Source of the DNA: Chaunax sp. Z400
Lineage: Eukaryota; Chordata; Actinopteri; Lophiiformes; Chaunacidae
DNA length: 64,000 bases
Assembly (NCBI GenBank): GCA_037577475.1
Contig: CM075201.1
Coordinates: forward strand, 8,909,501 to 8,973,500
Direction of reading: 5' to 3'
In this document: positions 24,501-34,000 of the stretch, one piece after another
Layout: every line of letters starts with the position of its first letter
Numbering within the stretch: position 1 is the stretch's first letter
Notes under the pieces: model-generated
Seen by the model: only the letters and a program-made list of their open reading frames with translations
The model's database searches: none
What the model was told of the DNA's origin: nothing
Program-made: the position numbers and the translations under genes

Positions 24501-27500
24501 TGCAGCAGGTGCTTCTGCTGCCTCTTCTGGAGGTGCTTCTACCACTGGCTCATCCGCTGTTGAGGACAATCCATAGAATGGGTTGTGATTTAATTCTTTA
24601 TAATGTTACCGAAGGGGAAGACTATCAGAGGATCCATGGGTGTCTTCAGCTTTACCCTGGAAACATTTTGCAGAGCATGCACACAGATGCAATCACAGCT
24701 GAAAGCTGCCTGACTTGTGTATTATATGTTATTATACCAGAAAACATTACAATTCTGTTTGAAAAAATATTATCAATGAGCTGAGTCGCAACTTTTGTTT
24801 GATGTCGCTATTCATTTTTACTGGAGCGTGTCTCTACCATGTCTCACTGATGTTTACAAATACCAGGGGCCATCTGTTAAAATTAGATTATAGACACAGA
24901 AAGAGACAAGTCTGCATTTAAAATATGTAATCCACATCAAAGGGCAGCTTCCAGTTATGAATAACATTATCCCATTATAGTTAACAGTAAAAAAGACTTC
25001 CAAGTACTCTACCAGGGCAAGGTTTCATTAAGTGTAACACATTCACAGAATATGTCAGGCAAAAGGGGTTCAATTCTACATCTCAAATAAGACCATAAAG
25101 CAGATTAGGAACCAACATATTTTTAGAAAACACTGAGAACTCCAAAGACCGTGTCACACAAAAACTGCAGTATTTACAGTTGAGAATAAGGGTGAGTGTG
25201 TGAGTGTCCAGAGTCGTGCTGAAACTGTAAAGGATTCATTTACATGGTTAGATGACACAAGTCAAATGAAACCCAAGAGAACACATCAAGTGACACTTAG
25301 ATCACTAAATGCAAGAAGAAAAACACATGCAACAAGAAGTTCATGCAGTTAACCTCTCAGCTGATACTCAAAATATGCAGGGGCCTCGTGTGGAAAACAT
25401 GTCATCATCATACACTTTTTTTTTTTTACACCTTAACAATGTGGGACAATTATGAGCAGAGAATAAGAGAAGAGAACAGAAATGTGTTTTTCAGCCTGCT
25501 TTACTTGCACTAACCTGATTCCACCTGTTGGTGTCGCCATTTTCTCTTCAAAGTATAGTATGTGTGCACAAAGTGTGCACATAATTAAACGTGTAATTTA
25601 ATTTCTCCCTTAACTTCTGGTCCAAACACACCATGTATACAGGAGGCATGCATATAGAGGAATAGAAAAGTATGCAGACAACCTGAAGGTGTTTCAGTTG
25701 TATCACTGGGGGCCACTACTTCAGCATCAGAGGCCAGAGGGCTCGACTCCTCCGATGCAGGTTCTGCTTGGGGTTCTGGTTGAGGTTCGGCTGGAGGTTC
25801 TGCTGGAGGTTCTGCTGGAGGTTCTGCTGGAGGTTCTGCTTGGGGTTCTGGTTGAGCGTCTGTGGAAGGTTCTGCTTGGGGTTCTGGTTGAGGTTCTGCG
25901 GAAGGTTCTGCTTGGGGTTCTGGTTGAGGTTCTGCGGAAGGTTCTGCTTGGGGTTCTAGTTGAGGTTCTGCTTGGGGTTCTGTGGAAGGTTCTGCTTGGG
26001 GTTCTGCTTGAGGTTCTGGCTCAGGGACGGCTGAGAGAGAAATCAACAGTTATTATAACATTAGCTGTGAAATTATTGACCGAGACTGAAATTAAACATA
26101 TAATTTATATTTATATATAAAATAACAGAGAAATTACTCACCCTCAGTCTCAGTGGCTTCCGCAACTACAACAAATAAAATAATAACCAAAACGGTGAAA
26201 TTCTTGATTGATAATAACTGATAAAGTATCATACTGAAATGGTTTGTTTCTGCTAATGTAGGAGGTTTTGTTATCACTAAAATCACTTGATTAAAATGAC
26301 TCACCAGGAGGCTCTGACTGGATGGGTGGAGCTAGTGGTTTTGTAGCAGCTTTATATGGTCTGGATTCAATTTCATCAATACGATTCTGATATCTTTGTT
26401 TGTCTCCCTTGACGGTTTGGTATGCCTGTAAAAAAAATAAATAAATACATAAATAAAATTATATATAATTATTCAATTATTACTTTGTGAATATAAGCAT
26501 GGTACCAGGATCTTCTGGATGAAACCCAGCAACAAATAAGTGATGTAGTACACACCATAAAATATTGATTTTCAAGTGATCACTAATGATTTTGAAAGCA
26601 TATACTGCATGTTATGACTACGCTTACTCACATATATTCCACCACCAATGAAGGCTGCTCCAACCAGAACGATATACAGCTTGTTTTCTCCACCTCCCCC
26701 TGTCGGCCCGGTGGACATGTGAGCCGCAGGTACTGTTGGTATTCTGGCATTAGTCAACCCTGAAAACAATTTGGCACATTACAAATTCTGAACTGCTCAA
26801 ACGGCATTAAAACAAACGGCCTTAGACGGTACACACAAGAGTAACACTAACAGCAGTGAATCATAGTTGCACTACGTATTATACACACGATTAAAACTTA
26901 ACTTTAACTGAAAAATCAAATTTGCATTGCTCTCTGATTAATATATCTTTTCCTGCTTGGTGGAGCATGGAAAAACACTAGTTGAATCATAGTTGAAGAG
27001 ATACTCTCCAATCTTTGTTTTTCACTTTATGTTAATTAGAAGTATCAAGTCGCAGGTTTCTGTGATCTATTCTCAGTGTTGCTGCTAAATCAACAACTTA
27101 CAACGATGAAGTAAGCTGCGAGCAAGGAGTATTACACTATATATTACAAGATCTATTATGAAATAATAGATTATAGTAAATAGTGCTGCTGCTAAATCAA
27201 CAACTTACAACGATGAAGTAAGCTGCGAGCAAGGAGTATGACACTATATATTACAAGATCTATTATGAAACTGCGGCTGCTACATTCAAGTCTTGGTCAA
27301 AATGTAAAATATGCAGCCAAGCAATTATGTAATTGGTGAAGTTTAAACTACATGATGTCATTTTGAATGATCTTCAATATCAGCATATTGTGCCAATATG
27401 TGAGGTAATGTAACATCTCTACATTGCGGTATGAGCTTTGAATTGACGTTCAATAAAAGTAATGGCACAGTTTGGTGCAAAACAAAACTTGTGCTTGTTA

Positions 27501-28232
27501 ATCAAGATAATAAAAAAAGCATGCACACACTATTTGAGTTTAGTTTAGAGGCTTGAATAATTATCATTATGATCAACCTCTCTCCTGAACTACCTTCCAC
27601 TAATAACTCTTAACTCCTTATTTCATCATTGTACATTTATGCAACCTATAGTCATATTATGCAGATGAATTATGTTGCACCTGATGTGTTAATCTTTCAG
27701 GATCATAAGAGGCTAAAAAAAAACGTGATCCATAAAAACCTCGGCCTATGTGAGCATGGTAAAACCTGCTAGGTTAGTGTAACCAGTACATGTAATCATA
27801 ACTACACTGGTAACCTACACAAGCTTGGCTACAATCTGTATGGCAAGGAATTTTTTTTCTGCTCACTAGCATTGCTTTCTGGTTGGCTGCAGACAGGAGC
27901 CCCGAACAGTGAAGTACAATATGGTTTAAGTTAGCTAGTTATCAAAATGACAGCTAATTGACGTTAGCTCAGATAACGTTAGCTTTGTTATGGCCAAACG
28001 AAGGTCGGAATACTTCATATATCATATGAGAAGTTAGCCTTGTTGATTAGCAACTTGTCGAAATTGTATAATATCATGTTTGTCCTGAGGTCAGCTAACA
28101 AGGATACAGCGAGTTTCTGTAAGGTTAACTTTCCTCCTACTTACCTGTTCTTCTCACATTATGCCGGCACACATTTGGTGAAGCTCTAGCAAGAGGTGCG
28201 AGTTTTTTCCAAACAGTTCTACATTTCAACAT
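18517..28232 (-). CDS. aifm1: aifm1, apoptosis-inducing factor, mitochondrial 1
   Basis: FAD/NAD-dependent oxidoreductase anchored in the mitochondrial inner membrane. It supports respiratory-complex assembly with CHCHD4/MIA40 and acts as a DNA-binding death factor when released (family knowledge). Twenty-one exons, all phases closing, give 817 aa: a basic mitochondrial presequence (residues 1-29, MLKCRTVWKKLAPLARASP); a membrane anchor in exon 2 (LYIVLVGAAFIGGGIY); a helical KGDKQRYQNRIDEIE segment; a 211-residue Glu/Pro-rich insert (about 113-323); the FAD dinucleotide fold (LLIGGGTASFAAARSIRARD); YMRPPLSKELW; the NAD fold (TIIGGGFLGSELACALG); the FAD-contacting AGDAACFYD; and the C-terminal dimer/death domain ending LNEVAKLFNIHED. 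The human protein is 613 aa, so nearly all of the excess is the insert. gab3 lies head-to-head upstream. Confidence 0.97.
18679..18869 (-). CDS. aifm1: aifm1 exon 20
   Basis: It encodes GTGIRSESETEDTATNP, an Ala/Pro-rich loop, then DDYGKGVIFYLRDKVVVGI and FNRMPIARK. Confidence 0.95.
18962..19086 (-). CDS. aifm1: aifm1 exon 19
   Basis: It encodes SDLGPDVGYEAIGIVDSSLP then TVGVFAKATAKDTPKAATEK. Confidence 0.95.
20447..20589 (-). CDS. aifm1: aifm1 exon 18
   Basis: It encodes AGDAACFYDIRLGRRRVEHH to PYWHQSMFW, including the FAD-contacting Asp in GDAAC. Confidence 0.96.
21112..21252 (-). CDS. aifm1: aifm1 exon 17
   Basis: It encodes VKTDHIVAAVGLEPNVDLAK to NAELQARSNIWV; 141 bp, phase 0-0. Confidence 0.95.
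21334..21422 (-). CDS. aifm1: aifm1 exon 16
   Basis: It encodes EGVKVISEALVKSVTFKDDK then LEIHLKDGRL, with donor GACTG|GTAAGT. Confidence 0.95.
21522..21629 (-). CDS. aifm1: aifm1 exon 15
   Basis: It encodes TNESDLEVVQMFPERGNMGK then VLPEYLSNWTTEKVKR. Confidence 0.95.
21720..21828 (-). CDS. aifm1: aifm1 exon 14 (NAD-binding motif)
   Basis: It encodes IDDFRSLDKVSRNIKS then VTIIGGGFLGSELACALGRR, the second dinucleotide fold. Confidence 0.95.
22295..22307 (-). promoter_or_regulatory. CTCF-like motif in aifm1 intron 13
   Basis: The minus strand reads CCACAAGGGGGCA, a close match to the CTCF core CCAC(C/T)AGGGGGC. Motif match only; occupancy is unknown. Confidence 0.4.
22320..22396 (-). CDS. 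aifm1: aifm1 exon 13
   Basis: It encodes GGVPRNLQVIDRGGEEVMKR then TTLFRK. A CTCF-like motif starts 12 bases downstream of its donor. Confidence 0.94.
22476..22560 (-). CDS. aifm1: aifm1 exon 12
   Basis: It encodes VVHMDVRGNKVKLDDDTE then ISYDKCLIAT, ending in the conserved ATGG FAD motif shared with exon 13. Confidence 0.94.
22710..22800 (-). CDS. aifm1: aifm1 exon 11
   Basis: It encodes SIYFQPASFYINPENLDSTE then NGGVAVLTGKK. Acceptor TTTGGCAG; donor AAAAG|GTTGGT. Confidence 0.94.
23292..23422 (-). CDS. aifm1: aifm1 exon 10
   Basis: It encodes VLIVTDETNLPYMRPPLSKE and on to LRFKQWNGKER. Donor GGAG|GTGTGT, phase 2. Confidence 0.95.
23506..23627 (-). CDS. aifm1: aifm1 exon 9 (FAD-binding glycine motif)
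   Basis: It encodes GVDTVPASHKVPSHSPY then LLIGGGTASFAAARSIRARD, the GxGxxA-type FAD fold. A CT microsatellite lies about 55 bases upstream of its acceptor. Confidence 0.95.
23681..23703. repeat. (GA/CT)n microsatellite in aifm1 intron 8
   Basis: A short GA run on the plus strand. On the transcribed strand it is a CT tract upstream of the exon 9 acceptor. Confidence 0.9.
24020..24097 (-). CDS. aifm1: aifm1 exon 8 (linker)
   Basis: Donor GACAGTG|GTAAGA. The 78 bp in phase 1-1 encode EPTAGAESPAAEPPEPQPQP and EVVADS. Its end resembles that of exon 7, suggesting exon duplication. Confidence 0.8.
24201..24308 (-). CDS. aifm1: aifm1 exon 7 (EPSPPS repeat)
   Basis: Donor GAGAGTG|GTAAGC. The 108 bp in phase 1-1 encode three EPSPPS hexapeptides, then EPSPADLTEPTPAPVMES. 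The acceptor ACTATGCTACTAG has a weak pyrimidine tract. Confidence 0.78.
24482..24556 (-). CDS. aifm1: aifm1 exon 6 (linker)
   Basis: Acceptor CCTCAACAG; donor GGAGG|GTAAGA. The 75 bp in phase 1-1 encode ADEPVVEAPPEEAAEAPAA and VVEEE. Confidence 0.82.
24557..25682 (-). other. aifm1: aifm1 intron 5
   Basis: No further linker exon was found that satisfies both splice sites and phase 1-1. A minus-strand ATGGCGACACC followed by a GT at about 25518-25548 has the wrong phase for exon 6. Confidence 0.55.
25683..26030 (-). CDS. aifm1: aifm1 exon 5 (Glu-Pro-Gln-Ala repeat)
   Basis: Acceptor TTTCTCTCTCAG; donor CTTCAG|GTTGTC. The 348 bp in phase 1-1 encode tandem variants of QPEPQAEPSAEP and four consecutive PAEP units, then an acidic Ser/Asp tail. 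Its copy-number-prone DNA is a coding minisatellite. Confidence 0.85.
26142..26165 (-). CDS. aifm1: aifm1 exon 4 (24-bp microexon)
   Basis: Acceptor GTTGTAG and donor GAGG|GTGAGT flank 24 bp in phase 1-1 encoding VAEATETE. It is the first of five symmetric linker exons. Confidence 0.75.
26305..26425 (-). CDS. aifm1: aifm1 exon 3
   Basis: It encodes AYQTVKGDKQRYQNRIDEIE and on to PPIQSEPPG, equivalent to the human KTMKEDEKRYNERI region. It ends in phase 1. Confidence 0.9.
26632..26759 (-). CDS. aifm1: aifm1 exon 2 (membrane anchor)
   Basis: It encodes a Gly/Thr-rich stretch, then NKLYIVLVGAAFIGGGIY, the single transmembrane segment. Donor ATAT|GTGAGT. Human has alternative exon-2 forms; a second version was not seen here. 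Confidence 0.9.
26760..28144 (-). other. aifm1: aifm1 intron 1
   Basis: It holds a 107-bp-period tandem duplication (27081-27270) and a promoter-proximal cluster of GTTAGC/GCTAAC words (27928-28100). Confidence 0.7.
27081..27270. repeat. tandem duplication, two 83-bp copies, period 107
   Basis: 27081-27163 and 27188-27270 are identical except for one base (GAGTATTACAC versus GAGTATGACAC). Confidence 0.93.
28145..28232 (-). CDS. aifm1: aifm1 exon 1 (mitochondrial presequence)
   Basis: The ATG is at 28232-28230. It encodes an Arg/Lys-rich, acid-free presequence. Donor AACAG|GTAAGT, phase 1. Confidence 0.9.
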
Positions 28233-28467
28233 TGTGGCTCAGCTCTGCTGTACCAGTTCCCAGTTTACTAGCCGACTTTTCGGACAGGAACACCAGCTAG
28301 TTCACGAGAATGAAGTCCTACAGCCAGCTCAGACTGACAGCTAGCAGCACCGCACTACACGCCAAGGCCAGAGACAGGTCATACTTTTCAGGGGAATCAT
28401 GGGTATTACCAAAGACTATTTGAGTACGTAGATAGGTCACCGCCAGGTTGACGTCTTTGGAGGAAAC
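28233..28467. promoter_or_regulatory. aifm1: aifm1 5' UTR and promoter region
   Basis: Moderately GC-rich sequence just upstream of the aifm1 ATG, with no TATA box in the expected place. It is followed on the plus strand by a YY1-like AACATGGCG (28466-28473). Transcription start sites were not determined. Confidence 0.4.
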
Positions 28468-28517
28468 ATGGCGTCGCCCACTGACAAATCTAAACACAAG
28501 CTCCGAAAAGTCTTACG
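28468..28517 (+). other. possible divergent first exon opposite aifm1
   Basis: ATGGCGTCG opens a short plus-strand frame (MASPTDKSKHKLRKVL), followed by GTAGTG, a usable but weak donor; unspliced it stops after 17 codons. It could be the first exon of an unrecognised gene or divergent transcript, or only a YY1-type promoter element. I do not recognise the peptide and found no second exon. Confidence 0.25.
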
Positions 28518-29091
28518 GTAGTGGAAACCGTTTTTGTCATAATTTGTGCGCTGTTGAGTGTTACAGAATTATTTAATAATCATACTAGTCAAAAGTGTTT
28601 CGACAACTACATAAGAAACTTTTAAAAGCTCTGTAACACCGCATGGGAGCTGTTCTAGCTCTATCTTTCAAGACTCTTTGGTAATTGTCGTAAACCCAGC
28701 CACATTCTGTTCATGTACTTGACGTTTGTACAGATATACTGCAACCATAGTGGACTGCTGCCCTCCACAGTACACACAGAGCACTTATCTCGGTTTTTTT
28801 TTTAAATCCTGGTAGTCTTATCAGGCAAACGGAGGCAAAAGAGGAGGCGGGGAACGGAGAACAGATTATAACATCATGAATTTTTGTTTAAATTTTTTGT
28901 TTTGTTGTTATTTAGGCCTACAATTGTATTTTAAAGACACTATTAGTATCATGTAAATGAATATATGCGTTTATAATGTCAATTATATACACAAATCTTG
29001 ATTTGGTTTTCACTGAGTCATGGTTTCTGATTGTAAAATTTGCCCAGCGATAGACGAGACAACGTCATTAACCACTGGCAAAACCTTATGT

Positions 29092-29104
29092 CGCCCTCTG
29101 GTGG
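29092..29104 (-). promoter_or_regulatory. CTCF-like motif between aifm1 and gab3
   Basis: The minus strand reads CCACCAGAGGGCG, a strong match to the CTCF core, lying between two divergent genes. Motif evidence only. Confidence 0.45.
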
Positions 29105-29980
29105 ACACTCCTAAAAATTGAATGGATGATGATTCAGTCTGTTCATAATATATATTGATTGACTGCAATCACCTGCAGAAAGTTAATTTAGAAAGTTTCT
29201 GGATTTAATGGACTGAAAAGTGATCTGTGTTCATCTGTCTACAATTGGTGATAGTGCAACAGTTTATATGTCATCATAAAAAATCATTTTCATTTGGACA
29301 ACAATGTGCTGCAATTGTGGTTCATCAAGTAAATGATAATTATGTTAACTTTATCAGCCTAATCTAAATATAACTGCATTCCTCCACTGCTACTACCCAC
29401 TCTTATGAATATTACTACCACACTACTTGCACATTTGCTACAACCTTTTTTATTTGATTAGGCTATTTGTTTATTTTTATAGGGACCTGTATATTGCATG
29501 CACCAATGGCACACACCCTTAAATTTGTAGTCTGAACTAATCTGCAACGCCCATTCCCAGATTAGCTTTTTCAAATACAACACAAATACACAAAAGTCAA
29601 CAAGAAAATACATACAGTTGTACAAAACAACACACAATATAAGCAATTATACAACATAGTTTCCATAAAACTCAATTAAAAGCACATATTATTCATGTGT
29701 ACATGACTGATCCCTCTTTAATTTTATCGCATTCATGACCCATAATGAATTCGATATATTGATCCCCGGAGCGAGGAGGTGGATTTATGAAAGGGCACCC
29801 TAAGGCTCCTCATAGATGCACCCTGAGTTGCTGAGACAGAAAGCCTGAGATGTGCCACTGTCTCACTGAAGGCCTCAGCATCCTAGTTATTTAGACATTT
29901 ACCAGTAAGCATGACGTTGGTGGAATCTTATCATCAAGAGGCTTATTTATTGCAGAAACTGCTTGTGACTAAGAAGTTAC

Positions 29981-30044
29981 ATAATGGCTTGAATGTGAAA
30001 AGTTCATGGAATGCATAAAACTACTATCTAGTTCAAATGTATGG

Positions 30045-30078
<34 letters not shown>

Positions 30079-30126
30079 ATCTTAAGGTATATACAGTACA
30101 GTATATGCAGTATATACATAAATATA

Positions 30127-30159
<33 letters not shown>

Positions 30160-30223
30160 CCATACATTTGAACTAGATAGTAGTTTTATGCATTCCATGA
30201 ACTTTTCACATTCAAGCCATTAT
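29981..30223. repeat. perfect inverted repeat, 66-bp arms, AT-rich spacer
   Basis: 29981-30046 (starting ATAATGGCTTGAATG) is the exact reverse complement of 30158-30223. The 111-base spacer is mostly TA repeats. A TA microsatellite follows the right arm. Confidence 0.93.
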
Positions 30224-30728
30224 ATATATATATAAAATAAATATTATTATTCTAATATTATAATATAAATATAATTTAAAGTGGGAATCTAACACAAATT
30301 AACATTATCACAATTTGACAAGGGCTGAGCACAGGAAGACAAACTGATACATAATGATTGTGGTACCACTGCTATTATTAATATTATTTGTAAGTTCCCT
30401 GTGGAAGTATAGTTCATTATCAAGCATGAAGAGGGGCAGTGGGGCAGTGTCTCATCAGTTATCTTTTGTTAAAACCACTTCTGGTTTCTGTAGAGGTCAG
30501 AAACTTTGAGAGACAAACAAACAAATGACCAATAGTACAACAGTAAAAGTGAATCAGTCTAATAAATACTGTATATACTTTAAGATAGGATTTTAAAACT
30601 ATGTGACACAGCTACTGCATGTTACAAATCAATCCTCAAATCTGTCAAATGTCACATTTTCTTCTTTTAACCTCCCAGAACTCAATCCACTTGCCCACTT
30701 GAAAAAACTAACACTCACTCGTACTCCG

Positions 30729-30729
<1 letters not shown>

Positions 30730-30789
<60 letters not shown>
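30730..30789. repeat. (CT)30 microsatellite upstream of gab3
   Basis: About 60 bases of uninterrupted CT, ending some 146 bases before the gab3 ATG. The long Arg-Glu and Ser-Leu frames here are repeat artefacts. Confidence 0.95.
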
Positions 30790-30791
<2 letters not shown>

Positions 30792-30879
30792 GTGTGATCA
30801 ATTTCTTGACTTCCTCCTTTTGGAGTGGCTATGCTGAATACCAGAACACAGGATATGCTTTGCAGTATTCTCAGTTTCA

Positions 30880-30906
30880 CAGCAGCAGCAGCAGCAGCAG
30901 CAGCAG
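30880..30906 (+). repeat. gab3: (CAG)9 trinucleotide repeat, probably gab3 5' UTR
   Basis: Nine CAG units lie 29 bases before the gab3 ATG. In the gab3 frame they read as eight GCA (Ala) codons. Confidence 0.95.
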
Positions 30907-30935
30907 TTGTGAGGACGACACACTCCGCAGTCAAG

Positions 30936-31007
30936 ATGAGTGCTGGGGATGTGGTCTGCACTGGCTGGCTCATTAAATCCCCCCCGGAGAAGAAACTAAA
31001 GAGATTT
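30936..31007 (+). CDS. gab3: gab3 exon 1
   Basis: It runs from ATG (context TCAAGATGA) to donor GATTT|GTGAGT, phase 0. It encodes the first PH-domain strand. Confidence 0.95.
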
Positions 31008-34000
31008 GTGAGTAGGAGTGCAAACCGGACGCCTGTCTATGTCATCTGGCAGCTGTAGGAATCCCAGGTTGTGCTGCTGAGCATTGTGTTTGTTTGTGTG
31101 TTTGTGTGTGTAATGAGGAGGGGTGATGATTTAGAAACATTCCGTGGGTGAGCTGTCGTTCTATCTCCTCTATGTCATCTCTCTTTTTATAATAACACCT
31201 TTGGTGTTTTGGCATGTGGATGCACTTCATAGTTGTAACAAGAGTGTATTATGACAATAGAAATGTGTTACAAACTGTAAATATACTTAAGAAAGACATG
31301 GAATGTACTCCCACACAAGTGCATGCAGTTGCCTAACATGAGCAGTATAAAGCCTTGACTGTTTTGTGGTCGTTGGGGTCATGTGATAGTATTGGGCTGG
31401 CCACTTGCTCTGCTCTGTGCATATGCGTTTGTGTGATGAGCATGTCTATTGTGAAACATGGGAAGTAATGTCAGAGTCAGTCACACTTCAGACTTTAGTG
31501 GCAAACAGAAATAGTCCAGCATTATGATGACTGTTTGTGCTTCCTCTGCACGAATGGAGGAGGAGGAGGTGGACCATTTATCAACACCAGTGCAGAGAAA
31601 GGGTGGGTGGAGGTGTGCATGTGCATTGATGGGGTTCAGGGCGGGAAATAGAAACCTATTTTAGTACACTACAGTATGTAAATCCTGTTGACGCCAGAAA
31701 GTCAGTTTCTCTGACTGTTAAGACAGGATCACTATCTGTCTTGTTATTCAAATGTCAAATACAATCACATGCCATTACGAAAATGCTGATCACTTTGGTA
31801 AAATATATCTTGGTCTACGGTTTAATAAAATCTACAGACTTTAATGGATTTGCTGTGTTCTCATGTGTCAACATCCACTCTCTGCCATGATAAATGAGCC
31901 TTTAACAGTTTTCTGCTGAGTCCAACCCACTTCAGTGTGTTGTCAAGTTGGCCCTTATTCACAAGTGTAAATTTTTTTTAATCAATTATTGTTATATCCC
32001 TTTAAGGCAATAGAAATAGACCTCTTTTACCTTCCACAGTGGCTGTTTATTTCTGTCATACCTTCTTTTGATAAAATTGTTTTTCGTCTTTTCACAGAAT
32101 TTCAAGAAAATACTAACTTCCACTCCCCAAGGTCACAAATGAAAAGTAAAATTTGAAAAAGAAATAGATACTTTGAATTATAATAATCAGATACCTAATA
32201 TGCTGTGCTAACCATTGCTGATACTAAAACATTTTTAACCTGGCCATGCATAGGGAGCCTCTTTCACTGAAGACATTTTGACATGTCACAGCAGAAAAAG
32301 CCCAGCTGTAAATAATACCATTAATGATGGCTGATACAAATTTCATATTGTAAATGTTGGCTTGCTGTCATACCAGGACACATGAATAGATTAGAGCTAT
32401 AATGTTTGCTGTAACACCTGCTTTCCCGACTGTGAGAAGTCAAAATGTCTGCTGTGGAAAATCTTTCATTGTGTTGAAAATGTAAGGCGCAGCTTGAACG
32501 TGAAGGTTCATTATTGACCTTGGAGACTTTGACAAAAAAAAAAAAAAGACAAGAAAGCTCAAGGTCCACTCACCAACACTTTCCAGAGATCTGAACCAAA
32601 GTTCCATTGTTAGGTCTCATAATAAGAGTTAAGCTCCATCTGTGGAGGAAGGCCATGAGATGAGGTTCATTCTATAGATTCTTTTTTTTTTATTGTCAAA
32701 CCCCAGCTTGCTTTTCACATAATTGACATGTTCTTGTATTAAACATACATGTTACCTACTGTGAAAAAGTACTGCGAGTAACAGAAAAAGTGGAAGTTCA
32801 CTTTAAGGAAAAATCTTCTGAGATGCTCTGTCTTGCTTTCTTTCTAGTTTTCTGAAAGAGCAAAAACCCCCAAAAAAGCACAAATCACCATCTTACATTC
32901 ACCATTACCTCTATTAGATGTACATACAACACAACTTAGTTTAGCAGAACGTATGCACACACAAAACATCCATAGTTTGACCAACTGTCTAGTTATGGTT
33001 TCCTCTTAAATGTGGCAGGGTTACTGGCAGTCAGTGTGGAGTGTCTAACCATTTCCTAGTGTAAACACAAAAGCTACCAAATGACAGAGCAGATCACACA
33101 CATGCTAAATGTTCTCACCCCGCAGGACAGGTTTCGCTCTGACAACACACACAAAGTCACAGAGCCAAGAGTGAACATGATGTCAACAACATCTCATGAA
33201 ATATATTAGATCATCACCATTTTTAAATATGGAATATGACATCCACACATCTAGGCTGACCTGCAACCTTCTGCTCAGGTGTTACATATTAGAAGAGTTA
33301 TAAATACGTGTGGACAGTTTCAGTTTTCAGTGATTATAGGTGAAAAGCAGTACAAGCACTGTATAAATACCTCTTTCGTTGTGTTAGACATTTTCTGCTA
33401 AATACAGTGAACTTCCTCTTCATTGTACTTCTGGGAAATCTGAGTAGAGGTTCCGCTTACTGGCCATATCCAAAACAAAATATAGTTTTAAGTTGCTAAG
33501 TTAGCTGTTGTGAGCAGGAGCTGTGATCTAAGTCCCGTGACTGGTCATGACCAATAAAATAGTGGTGGAGGGGAAAAGGGAGTTGTTACTAGAATTATCC
33601 ATCTTCTCAATAACATTAAAGGTTTAAGCTCAAACTTAAATGGGACTCCCTGATGAAATGTTTGTTCCTTTGCCCTGCAGGCGTGGAGGAAACGTTGGTT
33701 TGTGCTTCGAAGAGGTCGCATGAGTGGTAATCCTGACGTGCTGGAGTACTATCAAAGTAATAACTCCAAAAAGCCCATTCGCATCATTGACTTGACAGAG
33801 TGTGAGGTCGAAATGCTGAATGGACAACTCAGGATAAAGCGAGACTTCCATGGGAAACACCTCTTTGTGGTGAAGACCTCATCTCGCGTTTTTTACCTAG
33901 TGGCCAAAACTGAAGAGGAGATGAACAGCTGGATCAGCAGCATCAGTCAAATTTGCCATTTTGGGAGCCTGGAGGATGCAGGTAGAAACATTTAATCATA

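Larger units (their letters stand above)
28522..30728. other. aifm1-gab3 intergenic region
   Basis: AT-rich. It contains a CTCF-like motif (29092-29104), a long inverted repeat (29981-30223) and AT microsatellites. No gene was recognised. Confidence 0.6.

Noticed and set aside
25518..25548. Minus-strand ATGGCGACACCAACAGGTGG followed by a GT donor, as an alternative aifm1 first exon
   Set aside because: It ends in a phase that does not match exon 6, and nothing else supports a promoter there.
25689..26120. 143-codon plus-strand frame rich in Leu-Leu-Glu-Val repeats
   Set aside because: It is the antisense shadow of the aifm1 exon 5 minisatellite; the minus-strand frame has matching splice sites and phase.
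30629..30973. Minus-strand frame with a long Arg-Glu repeat and plus-strand frame with a Ser-Leu repeat
   Set aside because: Both are translations of the (CT)30 microsatellite.
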